Part shown: piece by piece, positions 7,107 to 14,402 of the stretch
How positions within the stretch are numbered: the first letter of the stretch is position 1
Layout of the letters: the number at the start of each line of letters is the position of its first letter
NCBI GenBank assembly: GCA_963602445.1
Contig: CAVCIY010000017.1
Coordinates: forward strand, 1-16,714
Source of the DNA: Alangreenwoodia sp963602445
GTDB taxonomy: Bacteria > Bacillota > Clostridia > Peptostreptococcales > Anaerovoracaceae
DNA: 16,714 bases
Reading direction: 5' to 3'
Translations under genes and position numbers: made by a program
The notes under the pieces: model-generated
Database searches by the model: none
What the model was told of the DNA's origin: nothing
Seen by the model: the letters and a program-made list of their open reading frames with translations, nothing else

Positions 7107-9035
7107 TTAAAGTTTTACAGCTGCGTCAAAAGCTTCGCCTGTTGCTATGCATGCATTTCCGGGCGCCTTTGCAGCCTCGCCGATTGTATATACTTCAGGA
7201 ACGAATTTTCTGACAGTTTCTTCTAACGGGTTGTAAGATCTTGATCCCATAGCAAGGATTACATTGTCAAAGCCTCTGAGTTCACCGGCTGTTCCATCGG
7301 CATATTCGAAGGAAACACCGTCAGTGAAGAATTCACTTACTTTTGCACCGGATCTGAGATCTACATGATGCTTTTCAAAGTTTGCAAAGAGGAAAGGCTT
7401 GTTTTCAGGAACTACATCAGCTCCGATTTCATTTTTCATTTCAACGATAGCGACTTCGTGACCTCTCTCAGCCAGGAATTCTGCCGCTTCACAGCCAACC
7501 ATGCCGCCGCCGATTACGATAGCGCGCTTGCCTATAGAAGCTTTGCCGTCAAGCATTTCCTGTGCAGTGATGTATCCGCATTCAGAAAGTCCCTTTATAG
7601 GGAGAATCAAAGGCGTGGCACCTGTTGCGAGCACTGCCGCATCGGCCTTGAATTCCTCAAGAAGTTCAGGTGTTACTTCGGTATTTGTCTTTATCTTTAC
7701 ACCGCTCTTTTCACATTTTACAATCCAGTTGCGGATAGCACCAGTCAGGTCGCCCTTTCCAGGTGGGTAAGCAGCGATACGGAAGTTTCCGCCGAGATTC
7801 TCTGTCTTTTCAAATAAAGTAACATCGTGACCGCGAATAGCTGCGATATATGCTGCATACAGGCCTCCCGGACCTCCGCCTACTACTGCGACCTTTTTCT
7901 TCGTCTCAGCCGGCAAAATTTCGCTTTCTCTGCCCACACCCGGGTTTACCAGGCAGCGGATAGGTTCGCCCTTAAACATGTTTGGAACGCATCCAAGCAG
8001 GCAGCCGATACATGGTGCCAGATCTTCGAGACGACCTTCAGCGGCTTTGTTTGGGAGCTCAGGATCAGCAATACTCTGACGGCCAAATGCGATGATATCT
8101 GCACGGCCTTCTCTTACTGCAAGTTCTGCATACTGAGGCTCTGTGAAACGTCCCACAGCAATTACAGGAACATTTACTGCCTTCTTAATCTCAGAGAACA
8201 GTGGGGCATTAAATCCGCCGTGAACGAGTCCTGGTGCCCACATAAACTCGTCATGCAGATGAACGGAACGAGTGACATGTATTGCGTCAACTCCGCATTC
8301 TTCCTCAAGATAAGCACATACTGCCGCTGCATCCTGGTTGGAAAGACCGCCGTCTACTTCGTCGCTGCCGTTTACGCGGCAGATGATCGGAAGAGTACCG
8401 CCCGTCTTCTTGCGGATGTTTTCTATGATCAGTTTAGGCAGGCGCATTCTGTTTTCAAAGCAGCCGCCAAATTCGTCGAGACGGTTGTTTGTACGTGCTG
8501 AAATAAATGTGCTGACGAGATATCCGTGCGCACAGTGAACCTCAACCATATCGATACCCGCACTCTTAGCACGTGCTGCCGCGTCGCCATAACATTCTAC
8601 CAGATGATATATTTCTTCCTTAGAGATAGCCTCCGGAACTTCTCTTCCCAGAGCTGCCGGAATAGGGCTGGCTGCCTGAAGCGGATATCCGGTAAGTTTG
8701 GAATTTCCCTCAGGACCCGCATGCTGAAGCTGGATAGAAACCTTTGCACCATACTTATGACATTCGTCGGCAACCATTCTGAAGCTGTCGACTGTGCTGT
8801 CTGAGAAGAGGCAAGGCTTTCTCGGACCGCCCTTAGCCTTTTCATATACAACAGTAGACTCTATGGTAATAAGACCAAATCCGCCCTTTGCTCTGGCACC
8901 GTAATATGACTTTGATCTTTCACTGAGAGTGCCGTCCGTATTTGCAAAATTGTTGCCCATAGGCGGTACGGCAAAGCGGTTCTTTATCTGAACAGTACCT
9001 ATCTTTATCGGTGAAAACATACTTCTAAATTTCAT
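7107..9035 (-). CDS. NADH:flavin oxidoreductase, 2,4-dienoyl-CoA reductase/BaiCD type (FMN, 4Fe-4S, FAD)
   Basis: 642 residues from the ATG with a GGAGGT site. The N-terminal old-yellow-enzyme TIM barrel (about 1-335) starts with KFRSMFSPIKIGTVQIKNRF and carries VEVHCAHGYLVSTFIS and the DEFGGCFENRMRL segment. A 4Fe-4S motif follows with C342, C345, C349 and C361 (CIGCLLGC...RC). The FAD-binding fold has GGGPGG at 386-391 and LFEKTENLGG, then a second nucleotide fold with VIGGGMVGCEAAEFL for NAD(P)H. Relatives reduce activated C=C bonds of enoyl-CoAs, enones or enoates in anaerobes. The gene sits last in the shikimate cluster, 193 bp after the second dehydrogenase, which suggests reduction of a hydroaromatic-derived enone or enoate such as 3-dehydroshikimate. 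That substrate is inference from context only. Confidence 0.92.
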   Translation of the reverse strand: MKFRSMFSPIKIGTVQIKNRFAVPPMGNNFANTDGTLSERSKSYYGARAKGGFGLITIESTVVYEKAKGGPRKPCLFSDSTVDSFRMVADECHKYGAKVSIQLQHAGPEGNSKLTGYPLQAASPIPAALGREVPEAISKEEIYHLVECYGDAAARAKSAGIDMVEVHCAHGYLVSTFISARTNNRLDEFGGCFENRMRLPKLIIENIRKKTGGTLPIICRVNGSDEVDGGLSNQDAAAVCAYLEEECGVDAIHVTRSVHLHDEFMWAPGLVHGGFNAPLFSEIKKAVNVPVIAVGRFTEPQYAELAVREGRADIIAFGRQSIADPELPNKAAEGRLEDLAPCIGCLLGCVPNMFKGEPIRCLVNPGVGRESEILPAETKKKVAVVGGGPGGLYAAYIAAIRGHDVTLFEKTENLGGNFRIAAYPPGKGDLTGAIRNWIVKCEKSGVKIKTNTEVTPELLEEFKADAAVLATGATPLILPIKGLSECGYITAQEMLDGKASIGKRAIVIGGGMVGCEAAEFLAERGHEVAIVEMKNEIGADVVPENKPFLFANFEKHHVDLRSGAKVSEFFTDGVSFEYADGTAGELRGFDNVILAMGSRSYNPLEETVRKFVPEVYTIGEAAKAPGNACIATGEAFDAAVKL

Positions 9036-9042
9036 AATTATG

Positions 9043-9048
9043 ACCTCC
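9043..9048 (-). promoter_or_regulatory. Ribosome binding site deciding the flavoenzyme start
   Basis: On the minus strand GGAGGT sits 7 bases before the ATG at 9035. The frame stays open to an ATG at 9122, but that extension (29 residues, no family match) lacks a Shine-Dalgarno sequence and is rejected. Confidence 0.85.
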
Positions 9049-9111
9049 GTTATCTTTGCATTTTGCGGCAGCATAATCCTTGCCTGCAAATTCCAAATCA
9101 TGCACATGCTC

Positions 9112-9182
9112 GCGAGACACAAAGTGCAAAAGCTTAAAGAACAAAGCGAAAAGTGCGGCGTGTCCGGCGCTTTGTGCCTCGC
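9112..9182 (-). other. Long inverted repeat between the second dehydrogenase and the flavoenzyme gene
   Basis: Arms 9112-9127 and 9167-9182 are complementary over 16 positions with one mismatch and one G-U wobble, enclosing 39 bases. In the minus-strand transcript this forms a stable stem without a following T run, so it is not a terminator. It may be an mRNA processing or stability element that separates expression of the flavoenzyme from the upstream genes. Confidence 0.55.
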
Positions 9183-9228
9183 TATATATGTAAATTCTCC
9201 CTAAAAGAAGAATTTTTTTAGAGAATTT

Positions 9229-10098
9229 TTAAGAGAAAAATTTCTCGAGGACTTCCTGTGCAGGCATATCTTCTCCGGTGAAGAGTTTAAATGCTGCGGC
9301 ACCCTGCCAAAGAAGCATTCCTATACCGCCGATTGCTGCCGCACAGCCTGCCTCAGCCGCCTGTCTGATCATGAGTGTTTCCTTAGGATTGTATACAGTA
9401 TCTGCGACAATCAAGTCAGGTCGGAACATAGAAGTGTCGATTAAAGAAATATCATCCTGCGGCACCATGCCTGCTTTTGTCGCATTTACCAGAATGTCGC
9501 ATTCGGCAACAGCTGCCCTGAGAGCTTCCTCGTCTTCGAGATGATTAATAGAAGCATCATAACCTTCGATGGATTCTTTTAATCTTGCCACGATACCTTC
9601 GCCTTTTTCGTAAAATTCATCATCACGGTTAAACATAGTAAGCTTTGCGGCACCGTCAAGCGCGGTCTGAGCAGCGATAGCGGTAGCAGCTCCGCCTGCG
9701 CCAAGCAAAACTATTTTCTTTCCCTTTACATCTATGCCGTGCTCCTTTAGATTGCGGACAAATCCGATGCCGTCAGTATTGTGGCCTGTCAGTTTTCCGT
9801 CTTCTATAACGACAGTGTTGCAAGCGCCTATCAGCTTTGCAGCCGGTGAAATATCGTCTAAGTACTTACATACCTCACCCTTGTCCGGCATAGTGATGTT
9901 GAATCCGCCGAATTTCAGCGTGCGAATAGCTGCGACTGCGTCACCTACCTTTTCGAGAGGGACATCAAACGCAAGATAAGCGTTGTCGAGTCCGTTTCTC
10001 GCAAAGCTGTAATTGTACATTGCAGGTGATCCCGAGTGTCCTACAGGAGATCCGATAAGTCCAAATAAGCGAGTGTGTCCGTTGATTCTGCTGTCCAT
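9229..10098 (-). CDS. aroE: Shikimate/quinate 5-dehydrogenase, YdiB-like (paralogue 1)
   Basis: 289 residues, normal for the family that interconverts shikimate and 3-dehydroshikimate (or quinate and 3-dehydroquinate) with NAD(P). The substrate site is complete: S22 and S24 in HSGSP, N67 and T69 in NITMPDK, catalytic K73, N94 in CNT, D109 in GHNTDG, and Q in GMLLWQGA. The Rossmann loop is GAGGAA (134-139). The cofactor segment FNRDDEF resembles FNRRDEF of E. coli YdiB rather than the NRTxxR of biosynthetic AroE, which favours dual or NAD use. The ribosome binding site AGGAGG is 6 bases before the ATG. It lies in the minus-strand shikimate cluster, downstream of the TIM-barrel gene and a 17-bp repeat array. 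Direction in vivo is probably oxidation of imported hydroaromatic acids. Confidence 0.92.
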   Translation of the reverse strand: MDSRINGHTRLFGLIGSPVGHSGSPAMYNYSFARNGLDNAYLAFDVPLEKVGDAVAAIRTLKFGGFNITMPDKGEVCKYLDDISPAAKLIGACNTVVIEDGKLTGHNTDGIGFVRNLKEHGIDVKGKKIVLLGAGGAATAIAAQTALDGAAKLTMFNRDDEFYEKGEGIVARLKESIEGYDASINHLEDEEALRAAVAECDILVNATKAGMVPQDDISLIDTSMFRPDLIVADTVYNPKETLMIRQAAEAGCAAAIGGIGMLLWQGAAAFKLFTGEDMPAQEVLEKFFS

Positions 10099-10123
10099 TT
10101 TTTTCCTCCTAAAATAATGTTAT

Positions 10124-10282
10124 CTGTGGTTAAATGATATATTGCCTGTAACGAAATGTTGTCTGTAACGAAATGTTGTCTGTAACGAAATGTCGTCTGT
10201 AACGAAATGTTGCCTGTAACGAAATGTCGTCTGTGACTAAATATTGCCTTGCAACAAAATATTGTCTGTTATTAAAAGCCAA
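10124..10282. repeat. 17-bp tandem array between the dehydratase-like gene and dehydrogenase 1
   Basis: Units of consensus CTGTAACGAAATGTTGT begin at 10146, 10163, 10180, 10197, 10214, 10231 and 10248, with diverged flanking units at 10124 and 10266. The central copies are almost identical and the edges decayed. The array fills the 199-bp gap up to the dehydrogenase ribosome binding site. No interspersed unique spacers are present, so it is not a CRISPR. Confidence 0.92.
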
Positions 10283-10297
10283 ATTTGCGATTCGATG

Positions 10298-11140
10298 CTA
10301 TTTCAGGATTTCAGGCCATGCTGCTTCGAGTACCTTGCGTGTACCGTCAAAATTCATTTTTGCGGCTTCTGCCACACCGTGGCTCAAAACTTCGTCCGAG
10401 ATTACTTCTACACCGAAAGCCTTCGGGTCTACGCCCTTATCCTTTATCATTTTTACGAAAGCAGCGGTGTCGCCGTATCCTGTACCCGGAATTAATCTGT
10501 CATGCATAGATTCATCTCTTAAGATGCTTTTTGCGTATGGTCTGTCATGTACGTCATTGATCTGTACCGAAACGATCTTTTCTGCAGGAATACCCTCAAG
10601 CATCGAGACATCGCAAGGGTGATTCGCACGTACCCAGTGCCATGAGTCGAGTATGAGCTTTGCGTTTTCGCATTTTGAGCCGTCTACCACTGCCCACGCC
10701 TTCTGTATGTCAGGAATACCGCTGTATGGCATCAGTTCCACGCCTATGGTGTACTTGCCGGCTCTTTGGCAAAGCTCCTGAAGCTTCTTTACAGTGTGCT
10801 CAACAGAATAATTTTCCATAAGTCCGCAATTGATGTGGTTTACGCCAAAGAGGTCACACATGTGGAAGCATATCTGTTCCTTATATTTCTGTTCATAAGA
10901 GCGATTGTCCTCAGCCCACTGCACGATATATTCCACTTCAGTTACCTTCATCTCATACTTGTCAAGAATCTCAAGGATATCATTGTCGTGAAGGCCTTCT
11001 GCAAGAGCATCCACATAAGTCTCCGCTCTTAAGCCGATTCCTTCAAATCCTGCGTCCTTTGCAGCTTTTACTCTTTCCTCAAATGTGCACTGATCTCCGA
11101 GAGTCCATGAGCTAATTGTAATAGGGTTTTTCTTAGACAT
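10298..11140 (-). CDS. TIM-barrel sugar phosphate isomerase/epimerase-like protein, probable 3-dehydroshikimate dehydratase
   Basis: 280 residues of the xylose-isomerase-like TIM barrel family. The four expected divalent-metal ligands are visible at barrel strand ends: E135 (GVELMPYSG), D165 (LILDSWHW), Q193 (VQINDV) and E245 (GVEVISDE). H168 and the RLIPGTGYGD loop (215-224) are also typical. This E-D-Q-E spacing is like that I recall for dehydroshikimate dehydratases of the AsbF/QuiC1 type, which convert 3-dehydroshikimate to protocatechuate. Inosose dehydratase and sugar epimerases share the same ligands, so the assignment rests on the neighbours: shikimate dehydrogenases on both sides, shikimate kinase and a LysR gene. 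AAAGGAG precedes the start by about 9 bases. It follows aroK by 26 bp, so the two are surely co-transcribed. Confidence 0.75.
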   Translation of the reverse strand: MSKKNPITISSWTLGDQCTFEERVKAAKDAGFEGIGLRAETYVDALAEGLHDNDILEILDKYEMKVTEVEYIVQWAEDNRSYEQKYKEQICFHMCDLFGVNHINCGLMENYSVEHTVKKLQELCQRAGKYTIGVELMPYSGIPDIQKAWAVVDGSKCENAKLILDSWHWVRANHPCDVSMLEGIPAEKIVSVQINDVHDRPYAKSILRDESMHDRLIPGTGYGDTAAFVKMIKDKGVDPKAFGVEVISDEVLSHGVAEAAKMNFDGTRKVLEAAWPEILK

Positions 11141-11166
11141 AATTTTTTTCTCCTTTATTGTAATTT

Positions 11167-11697
11167 TTAACTAATCATTTCAGCTGCCATAAGTACAGCT
11201 TCTGCCACCTTGTCGATTCGAATATGCGATGTGTCGATAATGAGATCCGCCGCGCTTTCATAAAACGGTCTTCGTGCTTCCATCAGGTCCGCGATGTATT
11301 CAACATTCATATTTCCGTTTAACACGGGGCGCTCGCGGCTGTCCTTCACACGCTCGTATATGACTTCCGGCGTGGCAGTCAGGCAGACGATTATGCCGCT
11401 TTTTCTCATTTCTTCGACATTTTCCTTTTTCATCGCAACGCCTCCGCCGCATGATATTATTTTCGGATCCGCAGAGTTAAATTCCTTCAAAAGAGCTGTT
11501 TCCTGTTCTCTAAAGTACGGTTCGCCTTTCTTCTCAAATATTTCGGCTATACTCATACCTTCGCGCTCTACCAGAATCTGATCCATCTCCGCTTTCGGAG
11601 AATTCGTCATATCAGCAATCTGCAGCGATACTGAAGTTTTTCCCGACCCCATGAAACCTATCATAAAAATGTTCTTTTTAAGCTTAAATTTTGCCAT
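11167..11697 (-). CDS. aroK: Shikimate kinase
   Basis: 176 residues, normal for shikimate kinase, which forms shikimate 3-phosphate with ATP. Walker A GFMGSGKT is at 14-21. The shikimate-binding residues are D39 (EMDQILVEREG), R63 (GEPYFREQE) and the glycine triad 84-86 in SCGGGV. The lid RPVL is at 123-126 and the later arginines at 142-143. The first position of the usual DxD pair is Glu here (E37). It starts with a weak AAGGA site 11 bases upstream, 209 bp after the transporter gene, and is tightly coupled to the TIM-barrel gene downstream. No other chorismate-pathway gene (aroB, aroD, aroA or aroC) is in the window, so in this context it may phosphorylate imported shikimate, feeding chorismate synthesis by salvage. 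Confidence 0.93.
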   Translation of the reverse strand: MAKFKLKKNIFMIGFMGSGKTSVSLQIADMTNSPKAEMDQILVEREGMSIAEIFEKKGEPYFREQETALLKEFNSADPKIISCGGGVAMKKENVEEMRKSGIIVCLTATPEVIYERVKDSRERPVLNGNMNVEYIADLMEARRPFYESAADLIIDTSHIRIDKVAEAVLMAAEMIS

Positions 11698-11794
11698 TAT
11701 TCTCTAATCCTTACTCAATTTTTTTATAATTTCACATATAACTTTGCACATAATTTCATATCGGGAATGCCGCATATATCTCGGTCATGCGGCG

Positions 11795-11906
11795 GAAATA
11801 TTATCGGCACCTTGATTTCGCACCGAAGATGTTACCGGCATCCCAATTTCGCACCGAAGATGTTACCGGCATCCCGATTTGACAACGAAAATATTGCTGA
11901 TGCCCT
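11795..11906. repeat. 31-bp tandem array between transporter and aroK
   Basis: Four units begin at 11795, 11825, 11856 and 11887. The two central copies share GAAGATGTTACCGGCATCCC and a following ATTTCGCACC-type stretch, and the outer copies are diverged. The array starts (in the gene direction) immediately after the TAA of the transporter gene. A 7-bp GCCGCAT/ATGCGGC inverted repeat lies beside it (11769-11793) without a T run, so it is not a terminator, and aroK can still be read from the upstream promoter. Confidence 0.88.
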
Positions 11907-13130
11907 TTAGGCCTGTGTTTCTGCGTCTTTGTCAAATCTCTTTGAGAGTATAAACGCAAGTATGATACCTATCAAAGTAACAGCCATATTGAAAAGGACA
12001 ACATATCTTGGTCCCTGCACGCCGCCGATTTTTGTAAGAAGGCTTGCAACGTTCAGAACTGCGTAATTTGCAACGCTTGACGCTATCATTACTATAGATG
12101 TAATGACACCTCGATTCTTCGGGAACATTTCATTTGCTACCGCAGTGACAATCTGGAGTACGCCGCCGGCCGCAAAGAAACCGAGAAGGAATCCTGCCGC
12201 CATGCACATCCAAGGTGCTTGGATAAAGTATGTTGCTGTCAATGTCAGAAGAGCCATGCACGGATATATCAAAAGTATATGAATCGGTTTGAGCCCCTTT
12301 GCCATAAGAGCAGCATTTACAAACAGTGCGCAAATGATGCCGACAGAGTAAACTGACTGGATCTTTGAAGGATCTGCGAGTCCGTAGAGTGCGCCCAGTT
12401 CCTGATTGCAATTCATCCAGAGCATAAATGTCGTAGAGGACGTAAATCCTAAGCAGATCAAAATGATTGAAGACGGTGTGAATTTCATCTTTTCCTTGCG
12501 GACAGTTTCACCCTTAGCCTTAGGCGCATTTTCCATAGGAGGAAATGGCAGGAAGGCGAGGAATATGCCGTCAACGACAATAATGACAGCCGTTGCTATA
12601 AATACCGTGTTGAAAGGAAGCTTATTTACTGCCACAAAACTGATCGCAAACGGAAGAAGGAACTGCGCGATAGATATCGAGAGCTTTGTAAACATATTTG
12701 CGATTGTTCCTTTTTCCTTGAAGATTTCCATGCAGGACGGAGTGATGCTGGTATCTAAAAATGAATTTGCCATGCCGCTGATGACGGCGAGAATATATCC
12801 GATATACATGTTGCCGGTAAATGTTATGGATAAAAGGAAAATTGCGTAAAGTACACATCCGATCAAGGCACTGAGTCTTCTTCCGAGCTTATCTGACAGC
12901 GGACCCGCTATCGGAAAGGCGATCAAACGTCCAAGCCCGATAGCTGCGATCACGGCAACGACGCTTGCCACGTCATATGTTCCGTCAGCTAATTTTTCCG
13001 CACCCCATAAGGCTGCGAAATTCTGCTTATATTGCCCCATGATGCTGGCAGCGATGCCAAGCACAAAGTATGTAACATAGAGCGCAAATGCAGTAGGGTA
13101 ATATTTTCTGCTTTCATTCTTTGTGTTCAT
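11907..13130 (-). CDS. MFS transporter, probable shikimate/quinate importer
   Basis: 407 residues with about twelve hydrophobic helices, typical of the major facilitator superfamily in the cytoplasmic membrane. The loop 2-3 signature is clear at 76-85 (GPLSDKLGRR). A hydrophilic central loop (about 200-220, PMENAPKAKGETVRKEKMKF) separates the two six-helix halves. The tail is short and charged. Substrate cannot be read from the sequence. Its position 14 bp after a shikimate dehydrogenase, with the dehydrogenase stop codon forming part of the ribosome binding site (TAGGAGAG), and before shikimate kinase, points to uptake of shikimate, quinate or a related acid. Confidence 0.88.
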   Translation of the reverse strand: MNTKNESRKYYPTAFALYVTYFVLGIAASIMGQYKQNFAALWGAEKLADGTYDVASVVAVIAAIGLGRLIAFPIAGPLSDKLGRRLSALIGCVLYAIFLLSITFTGNMYIGYILAVISGMANSFLDTSITPSCMEIFKEKGTIANMFTKLSISIAQFLLPFAISFVAVNKLPFNTVFIATAVIIVVDGIFLAFLPFPPMENAPKAKGETVRKEKMKFTPSSIILICLGFTSSTTFMLWMNCNQELGALYGLADPSKIQSVYSVGIICALFVNAALMAKGLKPIHILLIYPCMALLTLTATYFIQAPWMCMAAGFLLGFFAAGGVLQIVTAVANEMFPKNRGVITSIVMIASSVANYAVLNVASLLTKIGGVQGPRYVVLFNMAVTLIGIILAFILSKRFDKDAETQA

Positions 13131-13144
13131 TTTAATTTTCTCTC

Positions 13145-14011
13145 CTATTTGTATAAATATTCTTCAATTTCTTCTACCGGCATCTCATCACCCGTATAAA
13201 GCTTGAGTGCGGCGGCACCCTGACGAAGAAGCATGCCCATTCCGCCAAAGGTCTTTTCACATCCTGCAGCCTTAGCTTCCCTTATAAGCTTAGTCTCCTT
13301 CGGGGCATAGACAACGTCAGCGACTACCAGGTCCTTGCGAAACATCGATTGATCCTTGATCAGGCTTACGTCTTCGAGCGGTGCCATTCCCACACAATTG
13401 GCATTCGCCAAAATCTGACTTTCCGAAATCTGTTTCTTCAGCTCAGCTTCATCATCAAGGTCGTAAATATTTACTGTGCATCCCGGCGCGGCCTTTTTTA
13501 TGCGTTCGGCGTGTTCCAGGAGGCGAGACCAGAATTTATCTTTGCGATTAAAAATAGATAATTCCTTAGCACCCTCCAGCGCACATTGTGCCGATACTGC
13601 CGAAGATACTCCGCCGCCGCCGAGAATCGTGATTTTTTTGCCTTCAACTGATACATCTCCTGATGCAAGATTGGCGACAAATCCCATTCCGTCAGTACAA
13701 TATCCGACAAGCACACCATCCTCATTTACAATTGTATTTACTGAGTTTGTGACGGCAGCAGCCGACGTCAGCTTGTCTAAATATGGGATAACGGCGCTCT
13801 TTAGCGGCATAGTGACGTTTGCACCACCCATATTCAGAGTCTTTATAGCCCGCACACCTTCACTTACGTGAGCCTCATCGACATCAAATGCGATATAAGC
13901 ACAATCTCGCTGATATTTTTTAAAACAGTAATTGTACATCTCCGGAGATTTTGAATGTCCTACCGGACTTCCAAGCAGCCCGAATAGTTTTGTTCTTCCC
14001 GAAATTTCCAT
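13145..14011 (-). CDS. aroE: Shikimate/quinate 5-dehydrogenase, divergent YdiB-like paralogue 2
   Basis: 288 residues. Substrate-site residues are kept: S20 and S22 (HSKSP), N65 and T67 (NVTMPLK), catalytic K71, N92 (VNT), D107 and Q in GMLLRQGA. K71 and D107 have the same numbers as in E. coli YdiB. Several usually fixed positions differ: the NTDG motif reads CTDG (104-108 GYCTDG), the Rossmann loop GAGGA reads GGGGV, and NATxxGM reads NANCVGM. The cofactor segment FNRKDKF is YdiB-like. This gene is clearly homologous to the one at 9229 but well diverged, so a different substrate (quinate against shikimate) or cofactor preference is likely. It is first in the minus-strand operon, has AAGGAGAG 5 bases before the ATG and faces the divergent lysR gene across 521 bp. 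Confidence 0.9.
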   Translation of the reverse strand: MEISGRTKLFGLLGSPVGHSKSPEMYNYCFKKYQRDCAYIAFDVDEAHVSEGVRAIKTLNMGGANVTMPLKSAVIPYLDKLTSAAAVTNSVNTIVNEDGVLVGYCTDGMGFVANLASGDVSVEGKKITILGGGGVSSAVSAQCALEGAKELSIFNRKDKFWSRLLEHAERIKKAAPGCTVNIYDLDDEAELKKQISESQILANANCVGMAPLEDVSLIKDQSMFRKDLVVADVVYAPKETKLIREAKAAGCEKTFGGMGMLLRQGAAALKLYTGDEMPVEEIEEYLYK

Positions 14012-14322
14012 CTAGACTCTCCTTACATTTTTCATTTTGCATTTTTATTACATATTACATTTAGGTATTACATTTTAGATATTACATTTTTCATTACATT
14101 ATTTTCGCGATACGCCGGTTTCGCGGCGCATCATTTCTGCAATTTTTGCAATTTCTGCGGCACATGCTGCTATGATCGAAACGCATCTTGTGCAGCATAT
14201 TTTATAAGTTGCAGCATACTTTATAAGTGCTCATTGTCGGGGGACTTACCCGGGAACTACCCTCGAACAGTTAAAAATTTAACACATGGTCGCTTTTTAA
14301 ACAAATAATAAATTTAAATGAT
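14012..14322. other. Divergent intergenic region, dehydrogenase side
   Basis: No gene seen. It contains several ATTACATTT-type repeats (14026-14098) next to the dehydrogenase ribosome binding site, a small CGCGA/TCGCG inverted repeat (14106-14125) and two 19-bp direct repeats GCAGCATATTTTATAAGTT (14192-14210 and 14211-14229, two mismatches). Leader and promoter elements of the minus-strand operon must lie here or just beyond, but no convincing -35/-10 pair is visible. Confidence 0.55.
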
Positions 14323-14371
14323 TTGATAGTTTTTTCCTATTAGATAGAATAAGTCAAACATTTGTGATAAT
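14323..14371. promoter_or_regulatory. Candidate LysR-type operator and lysR promoter region
   Basis: ATAG-N7-CTAT at 14326-14340 fits the T-N11-A dyad recognised by LysR-type regulators. It overlaps a possible + strand promoter (TTGATA 14323-14328, 16-bp spacer, TAGAAT 14345-14350). A second option is an extended -10, TGTGATAAT, at 14363-14371. Placement between the divergent lysR and dehydrogenase genes fits autoregulation plus activation of the operon. This is pattern reading only. Confidence 0.4.
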
Positions 14372-14402
14372 ATATAGTCGTATTTTTGACAACCGATTTC
14401 AG

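Noticed and set aside
7827..8501. 224-codon open frame on the + strand opposite the flavoenzyme gene
   Set aside because: It lies fully inside the strongly supported minus-strand gene, has no ribosome binding site and an implausible Cys/Ser/Arg-rich product.
9036..9122. Longer N-terminus for the flavoenzyme starting at 9122
   Set aside because: The extension has no Shine-Dalgarno sequence and no family similarity; the ATG at 9035 has GGAGGT at ideal spacing and begins the conserved barrel.
10124..10282. Possible CRISPR array (regular short repeats)
   Set aside because: Units are directly adjacent with a 17-bp period and no unique spacers; no cas genes are nearby.
11769..11793. GCCGCAT/ATGCGGC hairpin as a terminator between the transporter and aroK
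   Set aside because: The stem is only 7 bp with an 11-base loop and no T run follows on the minus strand.
9229..14011. Reading the cluster as the standard biosynthetic aro operon
   Set aside because: aroA, aroB, aroC and aroD/aroQ are absent, there are two YdiB-like dehydrogenases, and a transporter and a divergent LysR regulator are present, which fits uptake and utilisation better. Not fully excluded for aroK and one dehydrogenase.
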